Shown here: positions 35,737-45,400 of the stretch, piece after piece | How positions within the stretch are numbered: position 1 is the stretch's first letter | Layout of the letters: the number at the start of each line of letters is the position of its first letter | Assembly (NCBI RefSeq): GCF_009738185.1 | Contig: NZ_CP046509.1 | Span: forward strand, 62,001-126,000 | Origin: Erwinia sorbitola | GTDB taxonomy: Bacteria; Pseudomonadota; Gammaproteobacteria; Enterobacterales; Enterobacteriaceae | Length of the DNA: 64,000 bases | Direction: 5' to 3' | The notes under the pieces: model-generated | Told to the model about the DNA's origin: nothing | Databases searched by the model: none | Seen by the model: only the letters and a program-made list of their open reading frames with translations | Made by a program: the position numbers and the translations under genes

Positions 35737-35770
35737 TTGCCTCTCTCCTGTGAGGGGCAATTTCATCTTT
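35737..35770 (+). terminator. Terminator after dppF
   Basis: 9-bp stem TTGCCTCTC/GAGGGGCAA (one G-T pair), six-base loop, followed by TTTCATCTTT. Ends the dpp operon. Confidence 0.8.
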
Positions 35771-36292
35771 AAGCCCCGCAATCAGTACCTTCTCTTCTCA
35801 TTTAAACGCCATTCCCAGCCCTTCCTCTGATAAAGCCGATGAAATTCTTAAGATAAATGCGAGATTCACCATGCGCTGCTATGCTGTATGAAAAGCAGGC
35901 TAATGTGTTGTTGATAAGTCCAGGCGGCAGGCCATTCGCACCGAAGGCGCAACAGCCGTTTTCTTTCAGTAAGTTAGGTAAGATTTTAGCGGACGAGGAG
36001 AAACCTATGCGTTGACTATAATATGACAGAGGTAAACGAACCGCTAAGAAAGAGTAAGGGTTGCCGGAGGTATTTCATTTGAATGAAATAGCTCATATTA
36101 ATCCGTATTAAATATATTGCTAAGGCAAATAATCACATGACTGATAAATAACCCATGTAATTAATAATTTTTTTAAAATTTCACTTTATTAACTCATTAA
36201 AATTGTTTCGTCTGTGATATGAGAATAATCTGAACAATTTAAAATTGTATGTTATATTGCCGCGAAATCATCCACCTTGCGCGATCATACTC
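35771..36292 (+). promoter_or_regulatory. Upstream region of the cellulose operon, no gene
   Basis: About 520 bases, AT-rich from about 36060 onward, between the dpp terminator and the bcsO start. No credible coding frame. It must hold the bcs promoter; I cannot place it with certainty. A CsgD or FixJ/NarL-type site was not evident by eye. Confidence 0.5.
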
Positions 36293-37039
36293 ATGAAAAG
36301 CTATGATGACCTGGAGCGTTTTAAACAAAAAACGCACACAAACCACATTGAATTCAAAGACATGTCTGAGCAGGTGCTTAACTCAGACACCACCAACTGG
36401 ACGGTAATTAAACAGTTGCTGAATGAGGGCGCAGGGTCGGTTCTGAATAATAGCCAGCTAATTAACCGGCCTGCTCCCCAGCCTGTTGCGGCGGATACTT
36501 TCATATCCTCTCCAGGGGAAAATGTGCCTGTAATATCCCAGCTGGCAGTACAATCTTTTGTACCCGCCACGCCAGCCGCGTCCAGCCGTATTGGTGCATC
36601 GCTGCTCGACAGCATTTCTGCCTCGTTACAGCCCGCCGCAGAGCCAGCGCCCGTGGACGAGCCGGAGGTCGTGGTGAGCAAGACTCAGCCTGCGGAAGCC
36701 GCGCCACTGCGCGCGATGCCGATGGCACAGCAAACAGCGGTATCGGGTAGCTCGCTGTTAGCACAGCTGAGTGCCACCCCCCCTGCAGCGGCTCAACAGC
36801 CAGCCGCCAGCGAGCCGCCAGCTGTTGAGCCGCAGCCTGTGTTCCAGGCACCGCCAGCACAGGCGGCGCAGCCCGCAGTCGCTCACGCCTTTATTCCGCC
36901 ACGTTCGCCTGCCGCAGAAGCGCCTGCGACTGTGAGCTATAAACAGTTATTTAGTACGGCAGCTGCATCGGCACCCGCAGCGCTTCCGAAAGATATGTTG
37001 TTACATCCCCTGTTGGAGAAAATTGCCTCATGCCGTTAG
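36293..37039 (+). CDS. bcsO: BcsO, proline-rich cellulose biosynthesis protein
   Basis: A 248-residue cytoplasmic protein starting MKSYDDLERFKQKT; the ATG at 36293 is chosen because the upstream frame is a non-family extension. The first 70 residues are ordered-looking and charged. From about residue 75 to 225 it is Pro/Ala/Gln-rich and low-complexity (blocks such as PAAAQQPAASEPPAVEPQ), ending in a short basic tail. This is the BcsO family found with bcsD in Enterobacter/Klebsiella-type operons; its molecular role is not established. It overlaps bcsQ by 10 bases. The composition recalls BcsH/Ccp, the Pro-rich partner of BcsD in Komagataeibacter. Confidence 0.8.
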   Translation: MKSYDDLERFKQKTHTNHIEFKDMSEQVLNSDTTNWTVIKQLLNEGAGSVLNNSQLINRPAPQPVAADTFISSPGENVPVISQLAVQSFVPATPAASSRIGASLLDSISASLQPAAEPAPVDEPEVVVSKTQPAEAAPLRAMPMAQQTAVSGSSLLAQLSATPPAAAQQPAASEPPAVEPQPVFQAPPAQAAQPAVAHAFIPPRSPAAEAPATVSYKQLFSTAAASAPAALPKDMLLHPLLEKIASCR

Positions 37040-37827
37040 TTTGTGTCTGCTCCCCTAAAGGCGGGGTGGGTAAAACCACCATGGCAGCCAATCTTGCTCA
37101 CGCCCTTGCACGCGGTGGCAGTAAGGTTCTGGCGATCGATTTTGATGTGCAAAATGCCCTGCGTCTTCACTTTGGCGTGCCGCTGGCTGACAGCCGTGGT
37201 TTTGTGGCGAGATCGGCTGAGTCCTCTGACTGGAGCCAGTCAATCCTTACCACCGGCGGCAATATCTTCGTGCTGCCTTATGGTGATGTCACGGAAGAGC
37301 AGCGCGTTGAATTTGAAGAAAACCTCACCAAAGATCCCAACTTCCTGACCCGCGGCCTGCACACGGTGCTTAACTACCCGGGGCTGGTGATTATTGCTGA
37401 TTTCCCGCCCGGCCCAGGCCCGGCTCTTAAAGCTATGGCCGCTCTGGCCGATATGCATTTAGTGGTTATGCTGGCAGATACCGCTTCACTGTCTCTGTTG
37501 CCACAGATTGAAAATGAAAAAATGATTGGTGGCCCACTGAATCATCGTTTAGGCCACTATTTCGTTCTGAATCAGAGTGATAACCGCCGCAACATCAGTC
37601 GTGATGTCACCGCTTTTATGCAGCAGCGCCTGGGTGACAGGCTGCTGGGTGTGGTCAACCGCGATGAAAGCGTGGCGGAAGCGAATGCTTCCCAGCAGTC
37701 GATCTTTGATTTTAGCCCGGTCTCCGCGGCGGCATTTGATATTGAGCTGATTGGAAAACGCCTGACGGCGCTGCTTGATATCAAAGTCGGTGACGGAGAA
37801 ATGCATGCTCCGCTAAAGTCCCGTTAA
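37030..37827 (+). CDS. bcsQ: BcsQ, MinD/ParA-like ATPase of cellulose synthase
   Basis: A 265-residue SIMIBI-class ATPase. The deviant Walker A motif PKGGVGKTT is at residues 9-17, the switch I region DFDVQNALRLHFG near residue 36 and the Walker B-like VIIADFPPGPGPALKAM near residue 120. In E. coli BcsQ pairs with BcsR to form a cytoplasmic scaffold regulating synthase assembly and polar placement. It overlaps the end of bcsO and precedes bcsA by 83 bases. Unlike E. coli, bcsR is not directly upstream. Confidence 0.92.
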   Translation: MPLVCVCSPKGGVGKTTMAANLAHALARGGSKVLAIDFDVQNALRLHFGVPLADSRGFVARSAESSDWSQSILTTGGNIFVLPYGDVTEEQRVEFEENLTKDPNFLTRGLHTVLNYPGLVIIADFPPGPGPALKAMAALADMHLVVMLADTASLSLLPQIENEKMIGGPLNHRLGHYFVLNQSDNRRNISRDVTAFMQQRLGDRLLGVVNRDESVAEANASQQSIFDFSPVSAAAFDIELIGKRLTALLDIKVGDGEMHAPLKSR

Positions 37828-37910
37828 CTGCTGGATTATTGCCTGGCAAGGACGCCTGAAGACGCGTGGTATTTATCACGAATTATAACAATCCGTATTC
37901 AGGATGACTT

Positions 37911-40010
37911 ATGAACAAAGTCCTGTTTTATCTGCTGCTGCTGATATTATCCCCCTTAGCCGCAGTGATCATCATCACGCCGATGGACAGCCAGAAACAA
38001 TATATTTTCGGCTTAATCTCTATCGCGATCCTGTTCTTATTAGGCATTAGTAAGAGCAAGAAAATCTCGCTGGTGATGGTGATCCTCTCCGCACTGATGT
38101 CTACGCGTTATATATACTGGCGAGCAACGGAAACGCTGCATTTTAATTCTGAAGTAGAAGCCATTCTTGGTATCGGATTATTTATTGCCGAACTCTACGT
38201 CTGGCTGATATTAATCCTCGGCTACCTGCAAACATCATGGCCGCTAAAGCGCACTATTGAGCCGCTGCCGGACGATGTCAGCCTGTGGCCCACCGTGGAT
38301 GTCTATGTTCCCAGCTATAACGAAAGTCTGGACGTGGTGCGTGATACGGTGCTGGCTGCCCAGTGCATTGATTACCCGCGCGATAAGTTAAAAATCTATC
38401 TGCTGGATGACGGTAAACGCAGCGAATTTGCCCGTTTTGCCGCTGATGTGGGCGTGGGCTATATCACCCGTGATGATAACCGCCATGCAAAAGCCGGTAA
38501 TCTTAACCACGCGATGAAAATCACCAAGGGTGAGCTGATTTGCGTGTTTGACTGCGACCACGTTGCTACCCGTACTTTCCTGCAAGCCACCGTAGGTGCT
38601 TTCCTGAAAGATGAGAAGCTGGCGCTGCTGCAAACGCCGCACTACTTCTATTCTCCCGATCCGTTTGAACGCAATCTGAAAGCTGCCCGTGAAATCCCTA
38701 ACGAAGGCGCACTGTTCTACGGTCCGGTACAGCAGGGCAATGATAACTGGAATGCGACCTTCTTCTGCGGCTCCTGTGCGGTGATCCGTCGTTCAGCGCT
38801 GGAAGAGATTGGCGGCTTTGCCGTGGAAACCGTGACCGAAGATGCGCATACCGCGCTGAAAATGCAGCGTCTTGGCTGGGGATCTGCCTTCCTGGCAATC
38901 CCGCTGGCAGCCGGTCTGGCGACCGAGCGTCTCGGCCTGCATATTGTCCAGCGTACCCGCTGGGCGCGCGGCATGACGCAGATTTTCCGCGTCGACAACC
39001 CGCTGCTGGGCCGTGGCCTGAAATGGCAGCAGCGTCTGTGCTATCTCAACGCGATGCTGCACTTCCAGTTTGGTCTGCCGCGCGTCATCTTCCTGACCGC
39101 GCCGCTGGCATATCTGCTGTTTAACCTGAATATCATTCACTCGTCGGCCAGCCTGATTTTTGCTTACGTGCTGCCACATCTGGTGATGTCGCTCTACGTT
39201 AACTCCCGCATGAATGGCCGCTTCCGTGCCACCTTCTGGGGCGAGATTTACGAAACAGTGATGGCCTTCCACCTGGTGATCCCGACGCTGCTGACGATGA
39301 TCTCTCCAAAGCACGGCAAGTTTAACGTGACGGATAAAGGCGGCCTGCTGGATGTTGGCTTCTTCGATTTCAACATCGTGCGTCCACATGTGATCTGCGC
39401 CCTGCTGCTGCTGGTTGGCGTGGTGAGCGGTATTGTCCGCGCCACCGCTCACGACTACTTTGGCGTTGACCCGTATGTGATTGCACTCAACGTCGGCTGG
39501 GCTACCTTCAGCCTGATTATTTTGATGGCGGCCATCGCCGTAGCGCGTGAGACCAGGCAGGTGCGTAAAACCATCCGTATTGATGTCAATCTGCCGGTGG
39601 TGCTGCATTACGCCAGCGGCATCTCATCACGTGCCAATACCATCAACCTGTCGATGGGCGGCGCGCAGATCCAGGCACCGGATCAGCGTCATGAAAATGA
39701 TGAAATTGAAGCGATTGATGTGATGCTGCATTCCGGTGTTATCTCCATCCCCGTGCAGATCATCGGCGCTGAAGATGGCGTGATCCGTCTGCAATTCCAC
39801 GAAATGCCGCTGTCGCGACGCCGCGAACTGGTGCGCGTGGTGTTATCGCGTGCTGATGCGTGGATCCAGCCGGAAGGGCGCAAAGATAACCCGCTGCGTT
39901 CGCTGTTAACTATTATTCGTACGGTATTTGAACTGTTCTGGCTGACATTCCAGGACAGACGCGCCAGGAAAAAACATCAGGTACAAGTGGAAGAGGATAG
40001 CGTGGCATGA
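37911..40010 (+). CDS. bcsA: BcsA, cellulose synthase catalytic subunit
   Basis: A 699-residue processive GT2 enzyme. Catalytic residues are all present: DDGK (166-169), DCDH (214-217), TED (309-311) and QRTRW (347-351), flanked by about eight membrane helices. The C-terminal PilZ domain has the c-di-GMP motif RKTIR (552-556) and NLSMGG (from 579). It lacks the N-terminal extension of E. coli BcsA (872 residues) and so resembles the bcsD-type enzymes. It polymerises UDP-glucose and exports the glucan into the periplasm with BcsB. It overlaps bcsB by four bases. Confidence 0.97.
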   Translation: MNKVLFYLLLLILSPLAAVIIITPMDSQKQYIFGLISIAILFLLGISKSKKISLVMVILSALMSTRYIYWRATETLHFNSEVEAILGIGLFIAELYVWLILILGYLQTSWPLKRTIEPLPDDVSLWPTVDVYVPSYNESLDVVRDTVLAAQCIDYPRDKLKIYLLDDGKRSEFARFAADVGVGYITRDDNRHAKAGNLNHAMKITKGELICVFDCDHVATRTFLQATVGAFLKDEKLALLQTPHYFYSPDPFERNLKAAREIPNEGALFYGPVQQGNDNWNATFFCGSCAVIRRSALEEIGGFAVETVTEDAHTALKMQRLGWGSAFLAIPLAAGLATERLGLHIVQRTRWARGMTQIFRVDNPLLGRGLKWQQRLCYLNAMLHFQFGLPRVIFLTAPLAYLLFNLNIIHSSASLIFAYVLPHLVMSLYVNSRMNGRFRATFWGEIYETVMAFHLVIPTLLTMISPKHGKFNVTDKGGLLDVGFFDFNIVRPHVICALLLLVGVVSGIVRATAHDYFGVDPYVIALNVGWATFSLIILMAAIAVARETRQVRKTIRIDVNLPVVLHYASGISSRANTINLSMGGAQIQAPDQRHENDEIEAIDVMLHSGVISIPVQIIGAEDGVIRLQFHEMPLSRRRELVRVVLSRADAWIQPEGRKDNPLRSLLTIIRTVFELFWLTFQDRRARKKHQVQVEEDSVA

Positions 40011-42490
40011 AGCAACTATTACTGCGCGCACTGTGCCTGAGTACAGCGCTGACCCTGGGCAGCGTTCAGGCCGATCCGACCAGCGTAACGCAGGACAGCA
40101 GTGCACTGTCTGATATTCCGCCTCCGGCCGGTGTTGGCGCTGCTGCTGCCCCTGCCGAAACGCAGGAAAACGATCAGCCAGCCGCTGCGGCGGAAGGCGA
40201 TTTACCTGCGGGTGATGAGGCCGCCCTGCCACCGGGTACTAACGAAGGCCTGCCTGCGGGCCTGCCGCCGTTACCCGCTCCGGTGATGGATGATGCCGCC
40301 GCCCCGCAGACGGCGATACTGAATCAGCCGCTGACCAGCACGGTGAGCGTGGCGCAGATGGGTCAGGCGCAGGGGATTACCCTGACCGGCGGCCAGCTGC
40401 AATCAGGTATCGTCTTTACGCTGCCGACCGATGAAGTGATCACCAATGCGCATCTCAACCTGTCGCTGAAAGTGTCACAGGCGCTGGCGGCGCGTAATAC
40501 TTCGCTGCAACTGATGCTGAACGGCCAGCCGCTGGGTACGCTGCCGCTTACGGCATCCGACCGCGCCAGCGAAGATTATCAGCTGGATATTCCTGCGGCG
40601 ATGGTGGTCTCCAGTAACAACCTGAGTTTTAAAATTAACGATGCAGACCAGCTGCTGTGTGAGCGTGACAGCGCCCAGCAGTATCAGGTCACGATCCTGC
40701 CGAAAACCACGCTGGCGCTGGAAGGCCAGCAGCTGAATATCGGTACCAGCCTGCGTAACTTCCCGCGTCCGTTTATCGATCCCCTGCGTATGAGTCCGGC
40801 CAGCGTTGCCATGACCTTTGGCGACAATATCACGCCGGGTGAAGTGAGCGCGGCGGCGATTCTGTCGTCGTGGATGGGTATTCAGGCAGACTATCGCGGC
40901 ATCAGCTTCCCGGTTTTACGCGCACAGCTACCCGAGAAGAACGGCGTGGTGTTTGGCCACCCGGGGGAAAAAATTGGCAGCCTGACGTTACCGGATAGCG
41001 ACAGCCCGTCACTGCATATCGTCAATAACCCGGACAACCCGGTCTATAAGCTGCTGCTGGTGGTGGGAAAAACTGACGATCAGCTGCGTCAGGCGACCTG
41101 GCGTCTGCTGCAGCCGTTCAACCTTGATGACGCAGCCCTGACGGTGCCGCTACAGAGCATGGCACCGCGTAAACCTTATGATGCGCCACGCTGGATCAAC
41201 ACCGACCGTCCGGTACGTCTTAGCGAGCTGCTGCGCAAAGATCAGAGCCTCACTACTACCGGTATCTGGCACGATGCGCTGCGGGTGAACTTCCGCGCTG
41301 CACCGGATCTGTTCCTGTGGGACGGTGACACCATTCCGGTACAGCTGAACTATCGCTTCCCGTCAGAAAGCTGGATTGATGAAGATAACTCTCTGCTCAA
41401 CGTCACGCTGAACGGTACGTTCCTGCGTAACCTGACGGTAAACAAAGTCGGCCTGCTGGAGAATATCTGGCATCGTCTGGGCGGCGACGCACGTCAGGAA
41501 AAATTCACCCTGCAGCTGGATCCCTATCTGATTTATGGCGACAACCAGCTACAGCTCTATTTCAATATCAAGCCGAAGGCCAGCGCACCCTGTAGCGTGC
41601 TGACCAACAACAACATCAAGAGCCGGATTGAGGATGAGTCGTTTATCGATCTGAGCCATACCCGTCACTTTACGCTGTTGCCAAACCTCTCTTACTTCGT
41701 TGGCGCGTCGTTCCCGTTCTCCCGTCTGGCGGACTATTCACAGACGCTGCTGATGCTGCCTGAGAAACCCACTAATGCCGAAATCGGCACGCTGCTGGAT
41801 ATGGCCGGACGTTCAGGAAATGCCACCGGTGTGGCACTCAGCCAGAACAGCGTGGTGTTTGGTATTCCGGCTGGGGGTACCCTGCGTGAGCGTCTGAAAA
41901 ACAGCGATATTCTCTCGGTTTCCACCCTGTCTCAGGCCAGTTTTAACCGCGATATGCTGGCAGACTCGCCCTATGAGCTCAACAACCACACCCTCGGTGT
42001 CAAGGTGCCAAACACGCTGGACAAACTGCGCGGCTGGCTCACCGGCGACTGGTATCGTCAGACGCTGGACGCTGACCGCTACTTCTCGTCAAACGAAGAC
42101 TGGCGCGGTTTTATCAGCTATCGCTCGCCGTGGAACAGCAGCCGTCTGGTGGTGATGACCGTGGCAACGGACGATAATCAGCTTTCCCGTCTGCATCATG
42201 ATATGACCTCAGCGCGCATTAACGCCGGGATCCGTGGTGATACGGCGATTATTACCGATGAAAATGGCATCCGCAGCTTCCGCGTTGGCGCGCAGTTCCC
42301 GAGCGGACAAATGCCGTGGTACATGATGGTGGTGTGGTATGCCAACCAGCACTCGGTGCTGCTGTCGCTGCTGGCTCTGTTCTGTTCCGTGCTGGTGGGG
42401 TTGAGTGCTTATGTTCTGCTACAGCGCCATTCACGCCGTCGTCTGCAACCAAAGAATAATTCCAATAGCTCTGGCGAGAAGAAAGAATGA
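40007..42490 (+). CDS. bcsB: BcsB, periplasmic cellulose synthase subunit
   Basis: An 827-residue periplasmic protein anchored by a C-terminal helix (HSVLLSLLALFCSVLVGLSAYVLL near residue 785). Signal peptide to about residue 22, then an unusual Ala/Pro/Glu-rich linker of about 85 residues before the first carbohydrate-binding domain. The alternating CBD and flavodoxin-like domains follow, with SWIDEDNSLLNVTLNGTFL near residue 455. It guides the glucan through the periplasm and activates BcsA. It overlaps both bcsA and bcsC by four bases. Confidence 0.95.
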   Translation: MKQLLLRALCLSTALTLGSVQADPTSVTQDSSALSDIPPPAGVGAAAAPAETQENDQPAAAAEGDLPAGDEAALPPGTNEGLPAGLPPLPAPVMDDAAAPQTAILNQPLTSTVSVAQMGQAQGITLTGGQLQSGIVFTLPTDEVITNAHLNLSLKVSQALAARNTSLQLMLNGQPLGTLPLTASDRASEDYQLDIPAAMVVSSNNLSFKINDADQLLCERDSAQQYQVTILPKTTLALEGQQLNIGTSLRNFPRPFIDPLRMSPASVAMTFGDNITPGEVSAAAILSSWMGIQADYRGISFPVLRAQLPEKNGVVFGHPGEKIGSLTLPDSDSPSLHIVNNPDNPVYKLLLVVGKTDDQLRQATWRLLQPFNLDDAALTVPLQSMAPRKPYDAPRWINTDRPVRLSELLRKDQSLTTTGIWHDALRVNFRAAPDLFLWDGDTIPVQLNYRFPSESWIDEDNSLLNVTLNGTFLRNLTVNKVGLLENIWHRLGGDARQEKFTLQLDPYLIYGDNQLQLYFNIKPKASAPCSVLTNNNIKSRIEDESFIDLSHTRHFTLLPNLSYFVGASFPFSRLADYSQTLLMLPEKPTNAEIGTLLDMAGRSGNATGVALSQNSVVFGIPAGGTLRERLKNSDILSVSTLSQASFNRDMLADSPYELNNHTLGVKVPNTLDKLRGWLTGDWYRQTLDADRYFSSNEDWRGFISYRSPWNSSRLVVMTVATDDNQLSRLHHDMTSARINAGIRGDTAIITDENGIRSFRVGAQFPSGQMPWYMMVVWYANQHSVLLSLLALFCSVLVGLSAYVLLQRHSRRRLQPKNNSNSSGEKKE

Positions 42491-45400
42491 TGAAAACCAA
42501 ACTCACTCCATTAACCGCCAGAATTCGTTATTGCTGGATGATCGGCAGCGGTTTTGCGCTGTCGGTGATGGCGCTCCCGCTGTTTGCCGCCGAAGCCAAC
42601 CCGGCTATTCAGGCGCTGTTTGACCAGGCGAACTACTGGCATCAAAAAGCCCATGATGAGCTGGCGCGTGATGCGCTGAACAAAGTGCTGATGGTCGATG
42701 GCAACAATGTCCAGGCGCTCTATTTAATGGCGCTCTGGTCGCAGCAGAGCGGCGACGGGGCGGCAGCGGCCAAATGGCGCGCCCGTCTGAGCCAGGTTTC
42801 CCCGCAGGACTCGCGCCTGGCGGAGCTGGATAACGCCCGTCAGCTGCAAACTATTCCGGCGGCGCAGCTGTCACTGGCACGCAATCAGGCGCGTAGCGGC
42901 AACATCGCTGCCGCATTGCAGACCTGGCGTAACACCTTTAACGGTAATGAGCCACCCGCCAGCGTTGCGGCAGAGTATTACCTGACGATGGCCGGTGACC
43001 GTACCCTGCTGCCGCAGGCGGTCGACAACCTGCGCCAGTTCGCGGCGCAGCATCCGCAGGATACCGGAGCAAAACTGGCACTCGGTAAGGCGCTGACCTA
43101 TCAGGAATCGACCCGTCGCGAAGGCCTGCAAATCCTCGAAGATCTGGCCGGGGGGAATGCTGATGCCGATCGTTCTCTGCGCCAGGCGCTGCTGTGGCTT
43201 AACCCACAGCCGGGCGATGCTCCGCTGTACCAGAACTACCAGCAGCGCCATCCACAGGATAAGGCGGTGATGGACTACTACCGTAAAAACATCGGCGGCG
43301 TAGCGAAAGGTCAGGGCTTTACGGCGCTGAACAGCGGCGATGTCAGCGGTGCTCAAACCGCCTTCGATCGGGTGCTGCAAACCAACCCGGAAGATGCGGA
43401 TGCGCTGGCCGGCCTCGGCTATGTGGCACAGCGCAGCGGCGATTACGCTAAAGCGGCAGACTACCTGGAGCGCGCGGCGAAGCTGGGTGGTAACAACAGC
43501 GAGCAGCGCCAGCAGCAGGCAGCCGACGCCCGCTTTTATGGCCAGTTAGCCTCAGCGCAGCAGGCGCTGAAATCCGGTGACACAGCTCAGGCGTTGAGCC
43601 TTAGCGAACCGTTAACTCAGGCGGCGGGTGAGAAAGGCGTAGCGGCGAAGCTGTTTCGTGCTGACGTGTTGCGCCGTACTAATCAGTTTGAACAGGCCGA
43701 GCAGGTGTACCGCGACGTGCTGGCAAGCGATGCGGATAACCGCCCGGCGAAAGAGGGGCTGTTCTACGTCCTGCGACAGCAGAACCGCAGCGCCGAAGCG
43801 AACACGCTGCTGGCCTCGCTGCCTGCCAGCGTACGTGAAGCAGTAACGCCACGCCCGGTTGCTACCAGTGAACCGGTACGTCGTGAAGCGAAACAGGCGC
43901 TGGCTGCGGGCAATCCTCAGCGCGCTATCAGCATTCTGCAACAGGGGATGCAGCGCTTCCCGGCGGACGGCTGGCTGCGTCTCGATCTGGCACGTATTTA
44001 TCAGCAGCAGGGTAATTCAGCGGCAGCCGCTGGCGTTATGCAGCCTGCCTTCCGCAACGGTGCCAGCAGCAATGAAGTCTACGCTGCCGCGCTGTTCGCC
44101 AGCGAGAGCGGTGCCTGGGCACAGGCACAGAGCCTGCTGTCACGCATTCCGGCCCGCAGCCAGAACGCCGATATGCGTGCGCTGGCGCAGCGGGTGAACT
44201 TCAATCAACAGATGTCCGTGGCCCGGCAGTATCTGGCGCAGGGTTCTGATACCGCTGCGGCGAATACGCTGAAAGCACTGGCGGCTAACCCGCCGCAGAA
44301 CCCGGCCGATGCGGGTAACCTGGCCAAAGCTCTGGCACAGGCGGGAGATCTCGCCACTGCCGTATCCGTGGTGCGCGCCAATATGCAGCGTGGCGTGCAG
44401 GGTAACGCCGGAGACTATGCGGCTCAGGTGGCGGTACTCAACCAGGCTGGCCTGGGGGCGGAAGCGCAGGCGTTCCTCAGTAACCCTGAATTGCAGGCAC
44501 GCAGCACCAGCACTCAGCTGGCGGGACTGCGTAACGGCGGGTTAATCAATGAGGTTGATAACCTGCGCGAACGCAAACAGTACGCTGCCGCCTACGATAA
44601 GCTGATTGGCGCACTGCAAAAAGATCCGCAAAACAGCGACCTGATGTTTGCCATGGCGCGCCTCTACCAGTCCGGCAAAATGAACAAAGAAGCGGCGGTG
44701 GTCTACGACTACCTGATGACGCGCGACACTGAAACTCAGGATGCCCGCGAAGGGGCAATCAATACTGCCCTGGCGCTGAACGACGTGCCGAAGGCTCGCG
44801 CTCTGGCCAGCGGTCTGCGCGGTGAACCTTCACCGGAACGTCTGCTGCTGCTGGCGCGTGTCTCCGAAGCAGAAGGGGATCACAATCAGGCACTGAGCTA
44901 TCTGCGCACGGCGAAAGGCAAAATGATCGGCCTGGAAGGCAGCAGCGTCGGCAGCACTGCCGGTATTGGCGGCCTGACGCTGTCCGATAACCCGTTTATC
45001 AACCGTACCACCATGTCGGTGCGCCCGTCGCCGTCGGTGTATGGCAACACCATGCCTTGGCAGCAGGCACCGGATGCACATGACTACCGTGATATCGGCG
45101 GAGCCAGCGGCGGACTTACCGTGGTCGGCGGCGGTACAGAAGTGGCTACCCGGCAGAATCAGACGCTGCATCAAATCGACACCATGATGGATGATTTGCA
45201 GAAAGATACCGGCACCTGGATGCAGGGCGGTGTGCAGATCCGTGGTCGTGATGGCGAGAGTGGCTTAAGCAAGCTGACCGAAGCCAAAGCACCGCTGGTA
45301 TGGTCAAGCTCACCGCTGGGCGATGCCCGCTTTGACTTTACCGTAACGCCAATGACGTTAAGTGCTGGCAGTGCCAGCGGCGATGCTTTCCGTCGTCTTG

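Noticed and set aside
38793..39608. A 271-codon minus-strand frame inside bcsA
   Set aside because: Shadow of the bcsA codon pattern; composition is His/Gln/Arg-rich and no product is recognisable.
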